Shown: positions 34,207 through 44,335 of the stretch, piece by piece
Position numbering within the stretch: the stretch's first letter is position 1
Layout: each line of letters begins with the position of its first letter
Source: Nocardia crassostreae
Lineage (GTDB): Bacteria > Actinomycetota > Actinomycetes > Mycobacteriales > Mycobacteriaceae
Length of the DNA: 64,000 nt
Direction: 5' to 3'
Assembly: GCF_001613405.1 (NCBI RefSeq)
Contig: NZ_BDCH01000001.1
Location: 62,001-126,000 of the forward strand
Notes under the pieces: model-generated
The model's database searches: none
The model's input: the letters and a program-made list of their open reading frames with translations, nothing else
Told to the model about the DNA's origin: nothing
Position numbers and translations under genes: made by a program

Positions 34207-34923
34207 ATGGAGCCCGTGGTCGAACGCGGTGAGCTACCCACTGTCCTCGTCGTGGACGACGACGAGGACGTTCTGGCATCGGTCGAGCGCGGGCTCCGGC
34301 TCTCGGGCTTCCGGGTGGTCATCGCCCGGGACGGGGTGGCGGCCTTGCGCGCCGTGACCGAGCAGTCTCCCGATGCGGTCGTTCTCGATATGAATATGCC
34401 GGTGCTGGACGGTGCGGGCGTGGTCACCGCGCTGCGGGCCATGGGCAACGAGGTGCCGATCTGCGTGCTGTCGGCGCGCAGTTCGGTGGACGATCGCATC
34501 GCCGGACTGGAATCCGGGGCCGACGACTATCTGGTGAAGCCGTTCGTGCTGGCCGAGCTGGTGGCGCGCATCAAGGCGCTGCTGCGGCGGCGCTCGGACG
34601 TCCCGGCCTCCACCATTCCCGGCGGCATCAGCGTGGGCCCGCTGGAAGTGGATGTGGCCGGGTATCGCGCACTGCTGCACGGGCGCGAAATCGAGCTCAC
34701 CAAAAGGGAATTCGAATTGCTGTCGACATTGGCGCGCAGTGCCGGGGTGGTGCTGAGCCGGGAGCGGCTGCTGGAATTGGTGTGGGGCTACGATTTCGCG
34801 GCCGACACCAATGTGGTGGACGTGTTCGTCGGCTATCTGCGCCGCAAACTCGAGGCCGACGGCACGCCCCGGCTGCTGCACACCATCCGCGGCGTGGGCT
34901 TCGTGCTGCGGGCGCCGAAATGA
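34207..34923 (+). CDS. prrA: PrrA response regulator (OmpR family)
   Basis: 238 residues, very similar to mycobacterial PrrA ([66 protein letters not shown]). Receiver domain with phospho-acceptor Asp61 ([11 protein letters not shown]) and Lys111; the C-terminal winged helix carries [14 protein letters not shown] and [22 protein letters not shown]. Partner of PrrB just downstream. In M. tuberculosis PrrAB controls nitrogen and respiration-related genes and is important for survival. The ATG at 34207 is the conserved start. Confidence 0.95.
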   Translation: MEPVVERGELPTVLVVDDDEDVLASVERGLRLSGFRVVIARDGVAALRAVTEQSPDAVVLDMNMPVLDGAGVVTALRAMGNEVPICVLSARSSVDDRIAGLESGADDYLVKPFVLAELVARIKALLRRRSDVPASTIPGGISVGPLEVDVAGYRALLHGREIELTKREFELLSTLARSAGVVLSRERLLELVWGYDFAADTNVVDVFVGYLRRKLEADGTPRLLHTIRGVGFVLRAPK

Positions 34924-34957
34924 TACGGGCCCCGAAATGTTGCGAGCACTGAAATGA
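34906..34957 (+). repeat. Degenerate triplication joining prrA stop to prrB start
   Basis: Three consecutive 17-18-base units related to CTGCGGGCGCCGAAATGA: the last codons and stop of prrA (34906-34923), a middle copy (34924-34940) and a third copy (34940-34957) whose ATG is the prrB start codon. The third unit also holds a reading frame MLRALK, from 34937 to 34957, which overlaps the prrB ATG. Confidence 0.65.
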
Positions 34958-36339
34958 ATTGGCGGCGTTCGTATTCGGTACGGACACGCGTCGCCGCCGC
35001 GGCCGCGCTCGGCGCCACCATCATTGTGGCGGTGCTCAGCTGGGTCACCATCTACGCCATCGAGCGCAACAACATCACCAATGCCGATCAGCAGCTGGCG
35101 GTGGCCTCCCGGGTGGTGCTCATCGAGCCCGTGATCGCGGTGACCGTGCTGAATGTGCTGGGGCCCAGCAATGATCTCTCGGTCACCGTCCGCAATGCCG
35201 ACGGCTCCCTGGCCAGCACCTCGGTGCAGCTGCCCGAGCTGCCGGTCGGCAAGGCCACCGTGACGGTGGCGGGCAATACCTACCGGGTACTCACCACCGC
35301 CGAGAATCAGCCGACGGGACGCGTTGTCTCCCTTGGCCTTCCGATGACCGCCACGGAGCAGGCCACCGCCGCGCAGCGCCGCTGGGTGCTGTGGGCGGCG
35401 CTGGCCTCGGTGGCGGCGGCGGCCGGGCTGGGCTGGCTGTTCGGCGGCCGGGCGGTGCGGCCCATCGTGAGCCTCACCCGGCAACTGGACCGGCGCGGAC
35501 CCAATGGCGATCCGGGCGATCCGCTGCCGGTGGCCGGATCCGGGGTGCGGGAGGCGGACAAGCTCGCCGAGGCCGTCAACACCATGCTGGAACGGGTGGA
35601 CCGGGCGCAGGCCGAGACCGCCGCCGCCCTGGAGACCGCCCGCGATTTCGCCGCCGTCTCCGCGCACGAACTGCGCACCCCGATCACCGCCATGCGCACC
35701 GATCTGGAGGTGCTGCGCACCCTCGACCTGAACGAGGAACAGCGCATAGAGATCCTGGCCGACCTGCAGCGCAGCCAGAATCGGGTGGAGGCCACCCTGG
35801 CCGCGCTGGAACGGCTCGCGGCCGGTGACCTCACCAATGAGCGCGATCACGTGGAAACCGATGTGGCCGAGGTCTGCGATGCCGCCGCGCACGATGCCAT
35901 GCGGCATTTCCCGGAGTTGAAGGTGCGCATCGACACCGATGCCGAACTGCCCACCCGCGGCCTGCCGACCGGGCTGCGGCTGGCCATCGACAATGCCCTG
36001 GCCAATTCCGCGCGGCACGGCGGGGCCACCGAGGCGCTGCTGTCCGCGCACCGGGCGCCCGGCGGGTACATCGTCATCTCGGTCGACGACAACGGCCGCG
36101 GCATTCCGGCCGCCGAGCGCGATGCGGTCTTCGCGCGCTTCTTCCGTGGCAGCCAGGCCAGCAAGGGCGGCTCCGGGCTGGGGCTGGCGCTGGTGGCCCA
36201 GCAGGCGCAATTGCACGGCGGACGTGCCTATTTCGACGACGGCCTGCTGGGCGGTGTCCGATTGATCCTGGAATTGCCGGACCGCGACACGCCGCAGCCC
36301 GAACCATTTACGGAACTCTCAGACAAACGCCAGAGCTAG
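34954..36339 (+). CDS. prrB: PrrB sensor histidine kinase
   Basis: 461 residues. Two membrane helices (RVAAAAALGATIIVAVLSWVTIYAI, then WVLWAALASVAAAAGLGWLFGG) enclose a ~100-residue extracellular sensor. HAMP then leads to the H-box VSAHELRTPITAM with phospho-accepting His238, and the ATP-binding domain has N box LAIDNALANSARHG and G boxes DDNGRGIP and GGSGLGLAL. It transfers phosphate to PrrA. The start ATG lies within a repeat shared with the prrA end. The ~15 C-terminal residues vary. Confidence 0.94.
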   Translation: MNWRRSYSVRTRVAAAAALGATIIVAVLSWVTIYAIERNNITNADQQLAVASRVVLIEPVIAVTVLNVLGPSNDLSVTVRNADGSLASTSVQLPELPVGKATVTVAGNTYRVLTTAENQPTGRVVSLGLPMTATEQATAAQRRWVLWAALASVAAAAGLGWLFGGRAVRPIVSLTRQLDRRGPNGDPGDPLPVAGSGVREADKLAEAVNTMLERVDRAQAETAAALETARDFAAVSAHELRTPITAMRTDLEVLRTLDLNEEQRIEILADLQRSQNRVEATLAALERLAAGDLTNERDHVETDVAEVCDAAAHDAMRHFPELKVRIDTDAELPTRGLPTGLRLAIDNALANSARHGGATEALLSAHRAPGGYIVISVDDNGRGIPAAERDAVFARFFRGSQASKGGSGLGLALVAQQAQLHGGRAYFDDGLLGGVRLILELPDRDTPQPEPFTELSDKRQS

Positions 36340-36365
36340 GGCCATTCGGTACCTCTACGGTCTGA

Positions 36366-37526
36366 ATGGTGTTCGGAAAACGTAGCCGCTGGGCCCTGTT
36401 CGTTCTGCTGCTGGCAGCCGCGGTCGCCGCGGGCGCGATCGCGCTACTCCGGCACGCACCCGCGCCGACGGGGGTGGCGCTCATCAACGCCGATACCGGC
36501 CCGACCGGCGAACGGGTCGTGAAAGCCTTGCAGGACAGCGGGACTCGCACCTGGGACGTGGTGGACGAGGCGAGCACCGCCGATTACGCCGCCATCATCA
36601 CCCTGCCCGAGGATCTGTCCACCTCGGTCACCTCGCTGGCCACCGACCAACCGCGGAAGGCGCAGGTCACCGTCACCACCCATGACCGCGCCGATGCCAA
36701 TACGGTGAACGACGCCGTGAACGAGGTGACCAAGCAGATCAGTGCGGCCGGACTGGATTCCTTCTTCGCCGCCATGAACTCCGCGCGCGGGCAGGTCTCG
36801 CAGGTGGCGTTCACCTCGCAGCTGCTCAGCGCCGGGGTGCAGTCCGCCGCCGACGGGGCGGGCCAGTTCGAGAGCGGCGCCGGTCAGCTGCTGAGCTTTC
36901 TGGAGCAGGCCAAAACCGTTGCGGCGCAGATGACTTCGGCCATCGCCCAGCTGAACACCACGGTCGCCGCGGCCACCGCGCAGGCCAATCAGCTCGCCGA
37001 CGCCCTGGAGGCCACCGGGCTCACGGTCGGGCAGATCACCGATGCCACCACCTCGCTGAGCACCGGGATCAATACGGTGGTGCCGCTGTTGCAGGCGCTG
37101 CCGTTCGCCGGTGATCCGCAGCTGGCCTCGATCATCCAGCAGATGCAGAGCCTGCAGACCATTGCGAATCAGGCGGGCGGGCAGCTCAGCGGCTTCGGCC
37201 AGATCACCGGGACCGATGTCACCGCCGACACCACCATCAGCCAGTTGCTGCGCGATGCCACCACCCGGCTGAACGAAGCGGGCGCGCAACTGAGTCAGGG
37301 TGCGCAGCTGGCGGAGCAGATTCCGCGGATCGCCGATCAGGGCAGCACGCAGCTCCTGACCGCCATGCAGGCGCTCACCACCGGGGTCACCCAGCTGCAG
37401 GCGGTCACCACCACGCTCGGCAATCAGGCCAATCAGGCGCTGAACTCGCTGCCCGCGCGCAGTGTGCCGCAGCAGTCGCTGATCTCGGCCATGCTGACCG
37501 ATCCGGTGGAGATCGTCCGCAAATAA
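36366..37526 (+). CDS. YhgE/Pip-like membrane-anchored protein (N-terminal domain only)
   Basis: 386 residues. An N-terminal membrane helix (RWALFVLLLAAAVAAGAIALL) is followed by a ~90-residue domain resembling the extracellular start of YhgE/Pip proteins (ALINADTGPTGERVVKALQDSG..AIITLPEDLSTSVTSL). The rest is a long Ala/Gln/Thr-rich helical stalk (SAGVQSAADGAGQFESGAGQLLSFLEQAKTVAAQM), with no second membrane region as in full-length YhgE. It follows prrB by 26 bases, so it may be a member of the PrrAB operon. Function unknown. Confidence 0.7.
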   Translation: MVFGKRSRWALFVLLLAAAVAAGAIALLRHAPAPTGVALINADTGPTGERVVKALQDSGTRTWDVVDEASTADYAAIITLPEDLSTSVTSLATDQPRKAQVTVTTHDRADANTVNDAVNEVTKQISAAGLDSFFAAMNSARGQVSQVAFTSQLLSAGVQSAADGAGQFESGAGQLLSFLEQAKTVAAQMTSAIAQLNTTVAAATAQANQLADALEATGLTVGQITDATTSLSTGINTVVPLLQALPFAGDPQLASIIQQMQSLQTIANQAGGQLSGFGQITGTDVTADTTISQLLRDATTRLNEAGAQLSQGAQLAEQIPRIADQGSTQLLTAMQALTTGVTQLQAVTTTLGNQANQALNSLPARSVPQQSLISAMLTDPVEIVRK

Positions 37527-37651
37527 GTCTGCAAACAATCAGCAACAATCGGCGGTTCGCGAAGCTAAACTCATGCCCGAATCGCTCTAATTGCTCTGAT
37601 CGCCCGTTTCACGCTGCTCCACGCCTGACCCGCACCGGAGAGGAAACGATC

Positions 37652-37945
37652 GTGAGCATGCTGCTGGCCGCGCACGACATGTACGGCACGGTCCTGGCCC
37701 AGTTGGGCAACCCCACGGCCGAAACCCCGCCCATGGCCGACAAACTCATGAAGCTCTTCCGCTACTTCACCTGGTTCACCCAGATGTCGGGCATCGCCGC
37801 CATCACCTACGGCGGCGGCCGCTTCGCCTGGGAAAAATGGGGCGGCGGCGGCCTCCAGTCCCCCAAGATGATCGCCAACGCCATGGTCGGCGGCGCCACC
37901 GCCACCAGCGCGGGCACCATCATGAACACGGTCGTCGGCGGCTGA
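37652..37945 (+). CDS. Small membrane protein of unknown function
   Basis: 97 residues from a GTG with GGAGAGG upstream. A polar first third (GNPTAETPPMADKLMKLF) precedes two hydrophobic segments: YFTWFTQMSGIAAITYGGGRFAW, and a glycine-rich one ending GGATATSAGTIMNTVVGG. The two-helix layout is reminiscent of small pilin-like subunits but no such system is near. I do not recognise the family. A strong hairpin follows. Confidence 0.65.
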   Translation: MSMLLAAHDMYGTVLAQLGNPTAETPPMADKLMKLFRYFTWFTQMSGIAAITYGGGRFAWEKWGGGGLQSPKMIANAMVGGATATSAGTIMNTVVGG

Positions 37946-37955
37946 CCGACCAACA

Positions 37956-37987
37956 AACGGCTCCGGACCGCCAGGCCCGGAGCCGTT
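37956..37987. terminator. Bidirectional hairpin terminator between convergent genes
   Basis: Perfect 11-bp arms AACGGCTCCGG and CCGGAGCCGTT around a 10-base loop, between the small membrane protein and the FKBP gene. Confidence 0.7.
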
Positions 37988-37999
37988 CGAATGCCGTTC

Positions 38000-38362
38000 T
38001 CAGTTGAGGACGTCGAGCAGGTCGATGATGAAGACCAGGGTCTTTCCCGACAGGGGGTGACCCGAACCGGCCGCACCGTAAGCCAGGTGCGGCGGAATCG
38101 TCAGCTGGCGGCGGCCGCCGACCTTCATACCCGGGATGCCCTCCTGCCAGCCCTGGATCAGGCCGCGCAGCGGGAAGGTAATGGACTCGCCACGCTTCCA
38201 GGACGAATCGAACTCCTCGCCGCTGTCGAACTCGACACCCACGTAGTGCACGTCGACCGTGTCACCCGGCTTGGCTTCGGCGCCGTCACCCACCACGAGG
38301 TCCTTGATCGCCAGCTCGGTGGGGGCGGGGCCCTCCTGGAACTCGACTACGGGCTTGGTCAT
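38000..38362 (-). CDS. FKBP-type peptidyl-prolyl cis-trans isomerase
   Basis: 120 residues, single FKBP domain, with no signal peptide. Landmarks: GDTVDVHYVGVEFDSGEEFDSSW, FPLRGLIQGWQEGIPGMKVGGRRQLTIPPHLAYG (active-site aromatic residues), and FIIDLLDV. It accelerates proline isomerisation in the cytoplasm. GAGGACAG precedes the ATG. Divergent from the RNA methyltransferase gene by 48 bases. Confidence 0.92.
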   Translation of the reverse strand: MTKPVVEFQEGPAPTELAIKDLVVGDGAEAKPGDTVDVHYVGVEFDSGEEFDSSWKRGESITFPLRGLIQGWQEGIPGMKVGGRRQLTIPPHLAYGAAGSGHPLSGKTLVFIIDLLDVLN

Positions 38363-38410
38363 GGACTGTCCTCTTCTTTAGGGGATTCGGGATCGTGACA
38401 ACCTTATGCG

Positions 38411-39214
38411 GTGGCTGACGTGATCGATATCGACGACCCCGCCGATCCGAGGATCGCCGATTTCCGCGACCTCAATTCCGCGGACCGCCGTCCGGACCTG
38501 CCGGGCGGGAAGGGCCTGGTCATCGCGGAGGGCACGGTGGTGGTGCAGCGCATGCTCGCCTCGCGGTTCACTCCGTTCGCACTGCTCGGCGTGTCGCGGC
38601 GGTTCGAACAGCTCGAGGCGGATCTCGCGGACGTGGACGTGCCGTATTACCGGACCACCGCCGAGGTCATGGCCGAGGTCGTCGGATTCCATCTCAACCG
38701 GGGCGTGCTGGCGGCGGCGCGGCGGCCGCACGAACTCACCGTCGACGAGGCGCTGGCGCGGGCGCGCACGGTGGCGGTGCTTGAGGGCGTCAACGATCAC
38801 GAGAACATCGGATCGATCTTCCGCAATGCGGCGGGCCTGGGCGCGGATGCCGTCCTGTTCGGCGACCGCTGCTCCGATCCGCTGTACCGGCGGGCCGTGC
38901 GCGTCTCCATGGGTCATGTGCTGCGGGTACCGTTCGCGCAGCTGCCGCCGCTACCGGGTAGCCTGGATATCCTGCGCGACAATGGTTTCCAGATCATAGC
39001 GCTCACCCCGGACCCCGCGTCCGGCACCCTCGCCGCCGCCATGACGGGCGAGAAGGTGGCGCTGCTGCTCGGCGCGGAGGGCCCGGGCCTGACCGAGGAG
39101 ACCATGCGGGCCAGCGATATTCGCGCCCGCATCCCCATGACACCGGGCACCGATTCGCTTAATGTGGCCACCGCCGCAGCCATGGCCTTCTACGAGAGAG
39201 TGCGAATCCAGTGA
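38411..39214 (+). CDS. SpoU/TrmH-family RNA methyltransferase (Rv0881-like)
   Basis: 267 residues. The N-terminal ~100 residues are the substrate-binding domain (VIAEGTVVVQRMLASRF). The knotted SPOUT methyltransferase domain has motif 1 EGVNDHENIGSIFRNAAGLGADAVLF, motif 2 LLLGAEGPGLTEE, and motif 3 ARIPMTPGTDSLNVATAAAMAFYE. It moves methyl from S-adenosylmethionine to a ribose 2'-OH in rRNA or tRNA; the site is not known. GTG start; its stop overlaps the GTG of the next gene. Confidence 0.9.
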   Translation: MADVIDIDDPADPRIADFRDLNSADRRPDLPGGKGLVIAEGTVVVQRMLASRFTPFALLGVSRRFEQLEADLADVDVPYYRTTAEVMAEVVGFHLNRGVLAAARRPHELTVDEALARARTVAVLEGVNDHENIGSIFRNAAGLGADAVLFGDRCSDPLYRRAVRVSMGHVLRVPFAQLPPLPGSLDILRDNGFQIIALTPDPASGTLAAAMTGEKVALLLGAEGPGLTEETMRASDIRARIPMTPGTDSLNVATAAAMAFYERVRIQ

Positions 39215-39504
39215 GCCACCCACCCGACGGCCCGTACGGATACGGGTATTCCGAGCCGACCCCGTGGGCGGCCGGGATCATGGCCGTGGCGATCGTGGCG
39301 GCGCTCACGGCGTGCGGGGTCTACGCCTTCGGCGCGGCGCTGGCGGAGGTGCATCCGGTGCTGGCGGTGGTGGTGAATCTGGTCGCGGTCGGCGGCGCGA
39401 CGCCCACGGCCTGGCGTTGGCGCTTCGCCCCGGTGACCCGCTGGGTCATCGCCGGACTCGCGGCGGGCGTCCTGCTGGGCTGGTTCGCGCTGATCTTCGG
39501 TTAG
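39211..39504 (+). CDS. DUF2537 membrane protein (Rv0882-like)
   Basis: 97 residues: a Gly/Tyr/Pro-rich leader and three or so membrane segments (GIMAVAIVAALTACGVYAFGAAL, VLAVVVNLVAVGGA, VIAGLAAGVLLGWFALIF). Recognised as DUF2537, a family restricted to Corynebacteriales as far as I know. Its GTG overlaps the methyltransferase stop (GTGA), so the two are coupled. Function unknown. Confidence 0.8.
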   Translation: MSHPPDGPYGYGYSEPTPWAAGIMAVAIVAALTACGVYAFGAALAEVHPVLAVVVNLVAVGGATPTAWRWRFAPVTRWVIAGLAAGVLLGWFALIFG

Positions 39505-39516
39505 GCCCGGCCGGAT

Positions 39517-40341
39517 TCAGGAGACCCGGTCGCGGCCGCGCAGCCAGCTGAACAGTCCGCGCTTGCCGTTGTGCTCCACCTGGGTCTCCGGCGGCGCCTC
39601 CGGTTGCGGCGCCTCGCCCTTGGGGAACAGCGAGAAACCGCACACTTCGATCTCCTCCGATCGCAGGGGCGAGCGGTCCGGTGGCGGCGCGTCCACATCG
39701 ATGGGTTCGCCATCGGGCATGGTCATCTCGATGTCCGGCGGCGGCCCCTGCGGTTCGGTATCCACGGAAACCCCGCCGCGATACCGGAATCCGAGCCAGA
39801 TGGCGTTGGCGGCATCCGCGAAATCGGGCGGATCGAACGGCAGCAGCTGGGGATCCGGCAATTCGCCCGGCGCGAGTTCGATGGGGTGGTCCCCCGCCCA
39901 GTACGGCCGCTCCCACACCAGCGGCAGTCCGGCGTCCTCGAGAATGTTCACCCGCGTCGCGCTGAAGGACCGCCGGAATTCGCCGCGCTCCCAATGCGCG
40001 AACGCGCCCCAGCCGAGGGAGAGATCGTAGGAGACGAGGAAGGTGTGCTCGGAGGCGAGCGGACGCGCCAGCAGCTCGGGCAGTTTGGTCGGCCGCGGCA
40101 GGGCTGCCTGGGTGGAGAAGACCACGGTGACGCCGGGATAGCAGCCGATATAGACGGATTCGGGATCGGGCCCGGCCCACACCTTCATGGTGCCGGAGGC
40201 GGCGGGCACCACATCGCGGTCCGGATTGAGTTGCCGCGCCAGGGCCCAGGCCGCTTCGGGATCCGGTCCCGGATGCGCGCGCAGTACGGCGACCGGATCG
40301 GGGGCGTCGACGTACCAGATGGACGACACTGTGGATGGCAC
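39517..40341 (-). CDS. DUF6928-like conserved hypothetical protein
   Basis: 274 residues from a GTG at 40341 with GGGAGG 9 bases upstream. The sequence (IWYVDAPDPVAVLRAHPGPDPEAAWALARQL..VYIGCYPGVTVVFSTQAALP..FLVSYDLSLGWGAFAHWERGEFRRSFSA) matches an actinobacterial family I recall as DUF6928. The middle is mainly beta; the C-terminal ~70 residues are Pro/Glu-rich. No catalytic motif is visible. Not membrane-bound or secreted. Function unknown. Confidence 0.65.
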   Translation of the reverse strand: MPSTVSSIWYVDAPDPVAVLRAHPGPDPEAAWALARQLNPDRDVVPAASGTMKVWAGPDPESVYIGCYPGVTVVFSTQAALPRPTKLPELLARPLASEHTFLVSYDLSLGWGAFAHWERGEFRRSFSATRVNILEDAGLPLVWERPYWAGDHPIELAPGELPDPQLLPFDPPDFADAANAIWLGFRYRGGVSVDTEPQGPPPDIEMTMPDGEPIDVDAPPPDRSPLRSEEIEVCGFSLFPKGEAPQPEAPPETQVEHNGKRGLFSWLRGRDRVS

Positions 40342-40686
40342 GGTCCGGCACCTCCCGAATTGCTTGTAGTCAAGATGGCAAATCTTGAGCAACTCTCGGC
40401 GGCCGTTCTTGCGCTTCGGCGTCGGATCGCCCCGGCAATCACCGCCACCAGTACAAAATCTACCCCCACCACGGCCGGAAATGTCGCTGTTGCTCGAGCC
40501 CGTTCTCGGCGCGGCGAACTCGTGGCCGCGAATTAGGTTCGGACGAAACGGTCAAAGATCGAACCGCACGTCCAGGCAGTGACGGATATCCGCATCGATT
40601 CGGCTACCCAGCCGCCCGAATGGCACGGCAGCAACCGGCGCGCAACAGTATCAGCGGTCTAGCAAACTTTTAGCTTCCGGAAAATT
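40342..40686. other. Intergenic region between SepH and the DUF6928-like gene
   Basis: 345 bases between two minus-strand genes. It contains an AT-richer tract beside the DUF6928-like start and around 40660-40690 but no clear hairpin terminator. No RNA gene or further coding region was recognised. Confidence 0.6.
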
Positions 40687-41778
40687 TCAGTGACCGGAGC
40701 TGCGCACGCCTAGGAGGACGTCCTCCCAGGAGGGCATGGGGGCCTTGCCGCCGCGCTTGGCGCGATTCGGCTTCTGCGCATTCGGCTTGGCGGCGGGCTT
40801 CTCCGGAGCGGGCGCGGGAGCCGGTTCGGCGGCAGCGGCGGCCGGTTCGGCCGCAGCGGCGGCCGGTTCGGCCGCAGCGGGCGCCGCGGGGGCGGGCGCC
40901 GGAGCCGAATGCTCGGCGGGCGCGGGCGGATTCGGGGCTTTGGGCGCGGCGGGCGCTGCCGGAGCGGGAGCAGGGGCCGGAGCCGGAGCGGCGGCCGTGG
41001 GCACCGGCACGGTGCCGTCGCCGACCGCGGCGCGCTGCTCGAAATAGCCGTCCAGGCTTTCCTGATTCGCCGATCGGGTGGGCGCGGCGTACTCGGCCCG
41101 CTTCTCGCGTGGCGCGGGCGCACGCGGCGCGGGCGGTTCCGCCACCGCGGGCTCGGACTGATCCGGCAGGATGGTCGCCAGCCCGCGCAGGGCCCGGCCG
41201 AAATCGGGATCGATGAGATCCCCGGCCGGATCATCCAGCGGGACCACCGATCCGCCGTGCGCGTCCGGCTGGTAGCGCCAGTGCGCGGCGATCACCGAGC
41301 GCCCGGCCTGCCACTGCAATTGGGCCACCCAGTAGCCCTTTTCGTCCTTCCAGGCGTCCCATTCGGCGACCTCGATATTGTGGCCGCGCTCGGCGAAGGC
41401 CGCGGACACGATGTCGATGAGGGTCTCCACCGCCGGGCCGTCATTGCGGACCGGATGCGCCTTCTGCGCCAACTCCGCGGCCCGGGCCCGTTCCAGCAGT
41501 ACGGGATACGCGAAGCGCTCCACCCGGCTGGAGGGCATTCCGGATTCCTCGGTGACCTGCTCCACCGACGCACCGGCACGGATTCGAGCCTGGATATCGC
41601 GAGGACGCATGGTGGCTTCCGTTTCGATCTCGATCTGGCCGAATCGGGCAAGGTCTCCACGGGCGGCGGCACGCAGTTTGTCATCGGCGGCGAGCCGGTA
41701 CTTCTGGCCGGACTCGGTATCGATGCACACGATATGCGCGGAATCGGGTGTCAATCCGATTACTCGAAGTTCACGCAC
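40687..41778 (-). CDS. sepH: SepH septation protein
   Basis: 363 residues. The N-terminal DUF3071-type domain (MRELRVIGLTPDSAHIVCIDTESGQKYRLAADD) contains the helix-turn-helix MRPRDIQARIRAGASVEQVTEESGMPSSRVERFAYPVLLERARAAELAQ. SepH of Streptomyces and mycobacteria binds FtsZ and stimulates its assembly at division sites. The C-terminal ~140 residues are Ala/Pro/Glu-rich and disordered, with an 18-base coding repeat around 40830-40885 (EPAAAAA). A near-perfect AAGGAGG precedes the GTG start. Confidence 0.93.
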   Translation of the reverse strand: MRELRVIGLTPDSAHIVCIDTESGQKYRLAADDKLRAAARGDLARFGQIEIETEATMRPRDIQARIRAGASVEQVTEESGMPSSRVERFAYPVLLERARAAELAQKAHPVRNDGPAVETLIDIVSAAFAERGHNIEVAEWDAWKDEKGYWVAQLQWQAGRSVIAAHWRYQPDAHGGSVVPLDDPAGDLIDPDFGRALRGLATILPDQSEPAVAEPPAPRAPAPREKRAEYAAPTRSANQESLDGYFEQRAAVGDGTVPVPTAAAPAPAPAPAPAAPAAPKAPNPPAPAEHSAPAPAPAAPAAAEPAAAAAEPAAAAAEPAPAPAPEKPAAKPNAQKPNRAKRGGKAPMPSWEDVLLGVRSSGH

Positions 41779-41923
41779 CGTTACCTCCTTATCACTGCAT
41801 CAAGCACAGCGCTGCGTCCCTCACAGCTATATCGCCAGGCTCGCGACCGTCGGTCTCCGCCCGGTGAATACCGCCCACGTTCTGGAACAGTAGTGCACTT
41901 CTGTGAATCACGGGGCAAGACAC

Positions 41924-41959
41924 GCGGCGCGGAAATCTGTCGCCAGACTCCCGCGCCGC
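41924..41959 (-). terminator. Hairpin downstream of serC
   Basis: Perfect 9-bp arms GCGGCGCGG (41924-41932) and CCGCGCCGC (41951-41959), with an inner TCTG/CAGA pairing, lie 21 bases beyond the serC stop. Confidence 0.55.
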
Positions 41960-41980
41960 ATTAGCTTGTGTGGTTCGGCA

Positions 41981-43183
<1,203 letters not shown>

Positions 43184-43238
43184 TCAAACGGCGAGTATTG
43201 GTGTGGGGCGGGCCACAGAGCCATTACGGTGTACGGCC

Positions 43239-44006
43239 ATGGATATGACCGCGCACGAGCGACCTGACACCGACGCCGAGCAATTCGGCGCACCCGCGAA
43301 ATCCGGACGCGCACAACGGCGTACCCCCGCGGCAGACCGTCCGCGACCGGGCCTGTTCACCCGCCTGTCCTCGCAGTTCGGCTCGCGCGGCCTGTCCCGC
43401 CGCGGTCCCGCGCTCGATGACGCGGCCCGCCGCGAGCTGCTCATGCACGGCGCCGAGGGCACGGCGACCATCCTCAGCGTCCGCGCCGGGACGAGGAGCT
43501 CCGGCACCGATGCCGAACCGGATCCGGGCTGCGAATACTGGGTGCGCATCAAGCTGGAGAGTCAGCATCCCTACGAGACCCGGGTCCGCCAGCACGTCAC
43601 CGCCGCCGACGCGGAGTGGATGCGGCCCGGCGACGAGGTCGCCTGCCGGGTGGATCCGGACGATCGCGATCGCGTGGTCCTCTATGTCCCGCCGCCGGGC
43701 GAGACCGCCCGCACCAATATCGCCAAGATCCTCAGCGACGGCCGCCGCGCCCGCGCCACCGTGCTCGCGGCCGCGCCGCTGGCCGCCGACTACACCGGCC
43801 GCGACGATCCGATCCTGCGCCTCGATCTGGAACTGCAGACCTGGGACGAACCGTCGCCGTGGCGCGTGCGCACAGTCCAGCCGGTGCCGCTGGCCGCACT
43901 GGAACTGGTCGACCTCGGCCGCCATCTCGAGGTCGCCTTCTTCACAGTCGACCGCGGCGAATCCGTCGCGGTGGATTGGGCGGCCTCGCTCGAAGACGGC
44001 GATTAG
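43239..44006 (+). CDS. Conserved hypothetical protein with two OB-like repeats
   Basis: 255 residues from the ATG at 43239, which lies 8 bases after TACGGT. A basic, disordered N-terminus (~55 residues) is followed by two similar beta domains: GTATILSVRAGT..CEYWVRIKLES..VRQHVTAADAEWMRPGDEVACRVDPDDRDRVVL, and RARATVLAAAPL..DDPILRLDLELQ..VRTVQPVPLAALELVDLG. They resemble DUF3592-like/OB-fold domains of actinobacterial proteins. Function unknown. Converges on a short opposite gene with a 4-base overlap. Confidence 0.65.
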   Translation: MDMTAHERPDTDAEQFGAPAKSGRAQRRTPAADRPRPGLFTRLSSQFGSRGLSRRGPALDDAARRELLMHGAEGTATILSVRAGTRSSGTDAEPDPGCEYWVRIKLESQHPYETRVRQHVTAADAEWMRPGDEVACRVDPDDRDRVVLYVPPPGETARTNIAKILSDGRRARATVLAAAPLAADYTGRDDPILRLDLELQTWDEPSPWRVRTVQPVPLAALELVDLGRHLEVAFFTVDRGESVAVDWAASLEDGD

Positions 44007-44182
44007 GCCGTCCGACGCGGTCGGGCAACCAGCTCGCCACCACAGTTCGGGCAGACGTAATCCATTGTTCGACCGCACGTTTCACAGAATGTGCATTCGT
44101 ATGAGCAGATCAGTGCCGCCCCGTCGGCAGGCAACTCGGCAACCTCACATCGTTCGCAGAGAGTCCGCATCTCCAGCGCCAC
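44003..44182 (-). CDS. DUF1272 small zinc-binding protein
   Basis: 59 residues from a GTG with GGAGG 6 bases upstream. The sequence (VALEMRTLCERCEVAELPADGAALICSYECTFCETCGR...CPNCGGELVARPRR) is a compact DUF1272 protein with eight cysteines, four in CxxC pairs, predicted to bind zinc. No function is known for the family. Its stop overlaps the end of the convergent gene by 4 bases. Confidence 0.85.
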   Translation of the reverse strand: MALEMRTLCERCEVAELPADGAALICSYECTFCETCGRTMDYVCPNCGGELVARPRRTA

Positions 44183-44335
44183 GATCCACCTCCGTCCCGA
44201 ATCCGGCCGAGGGCCCACGGAATTCGGGGCATCCGGCGTCCGGCTCACGTTACGAGCCGGAATGCTCCAGACTGCAGCGCGGTGCGGTCACCCAACACGT
44301 CCGCATTGTCTGCTCCAACGTCAGCTAGGACCCGA

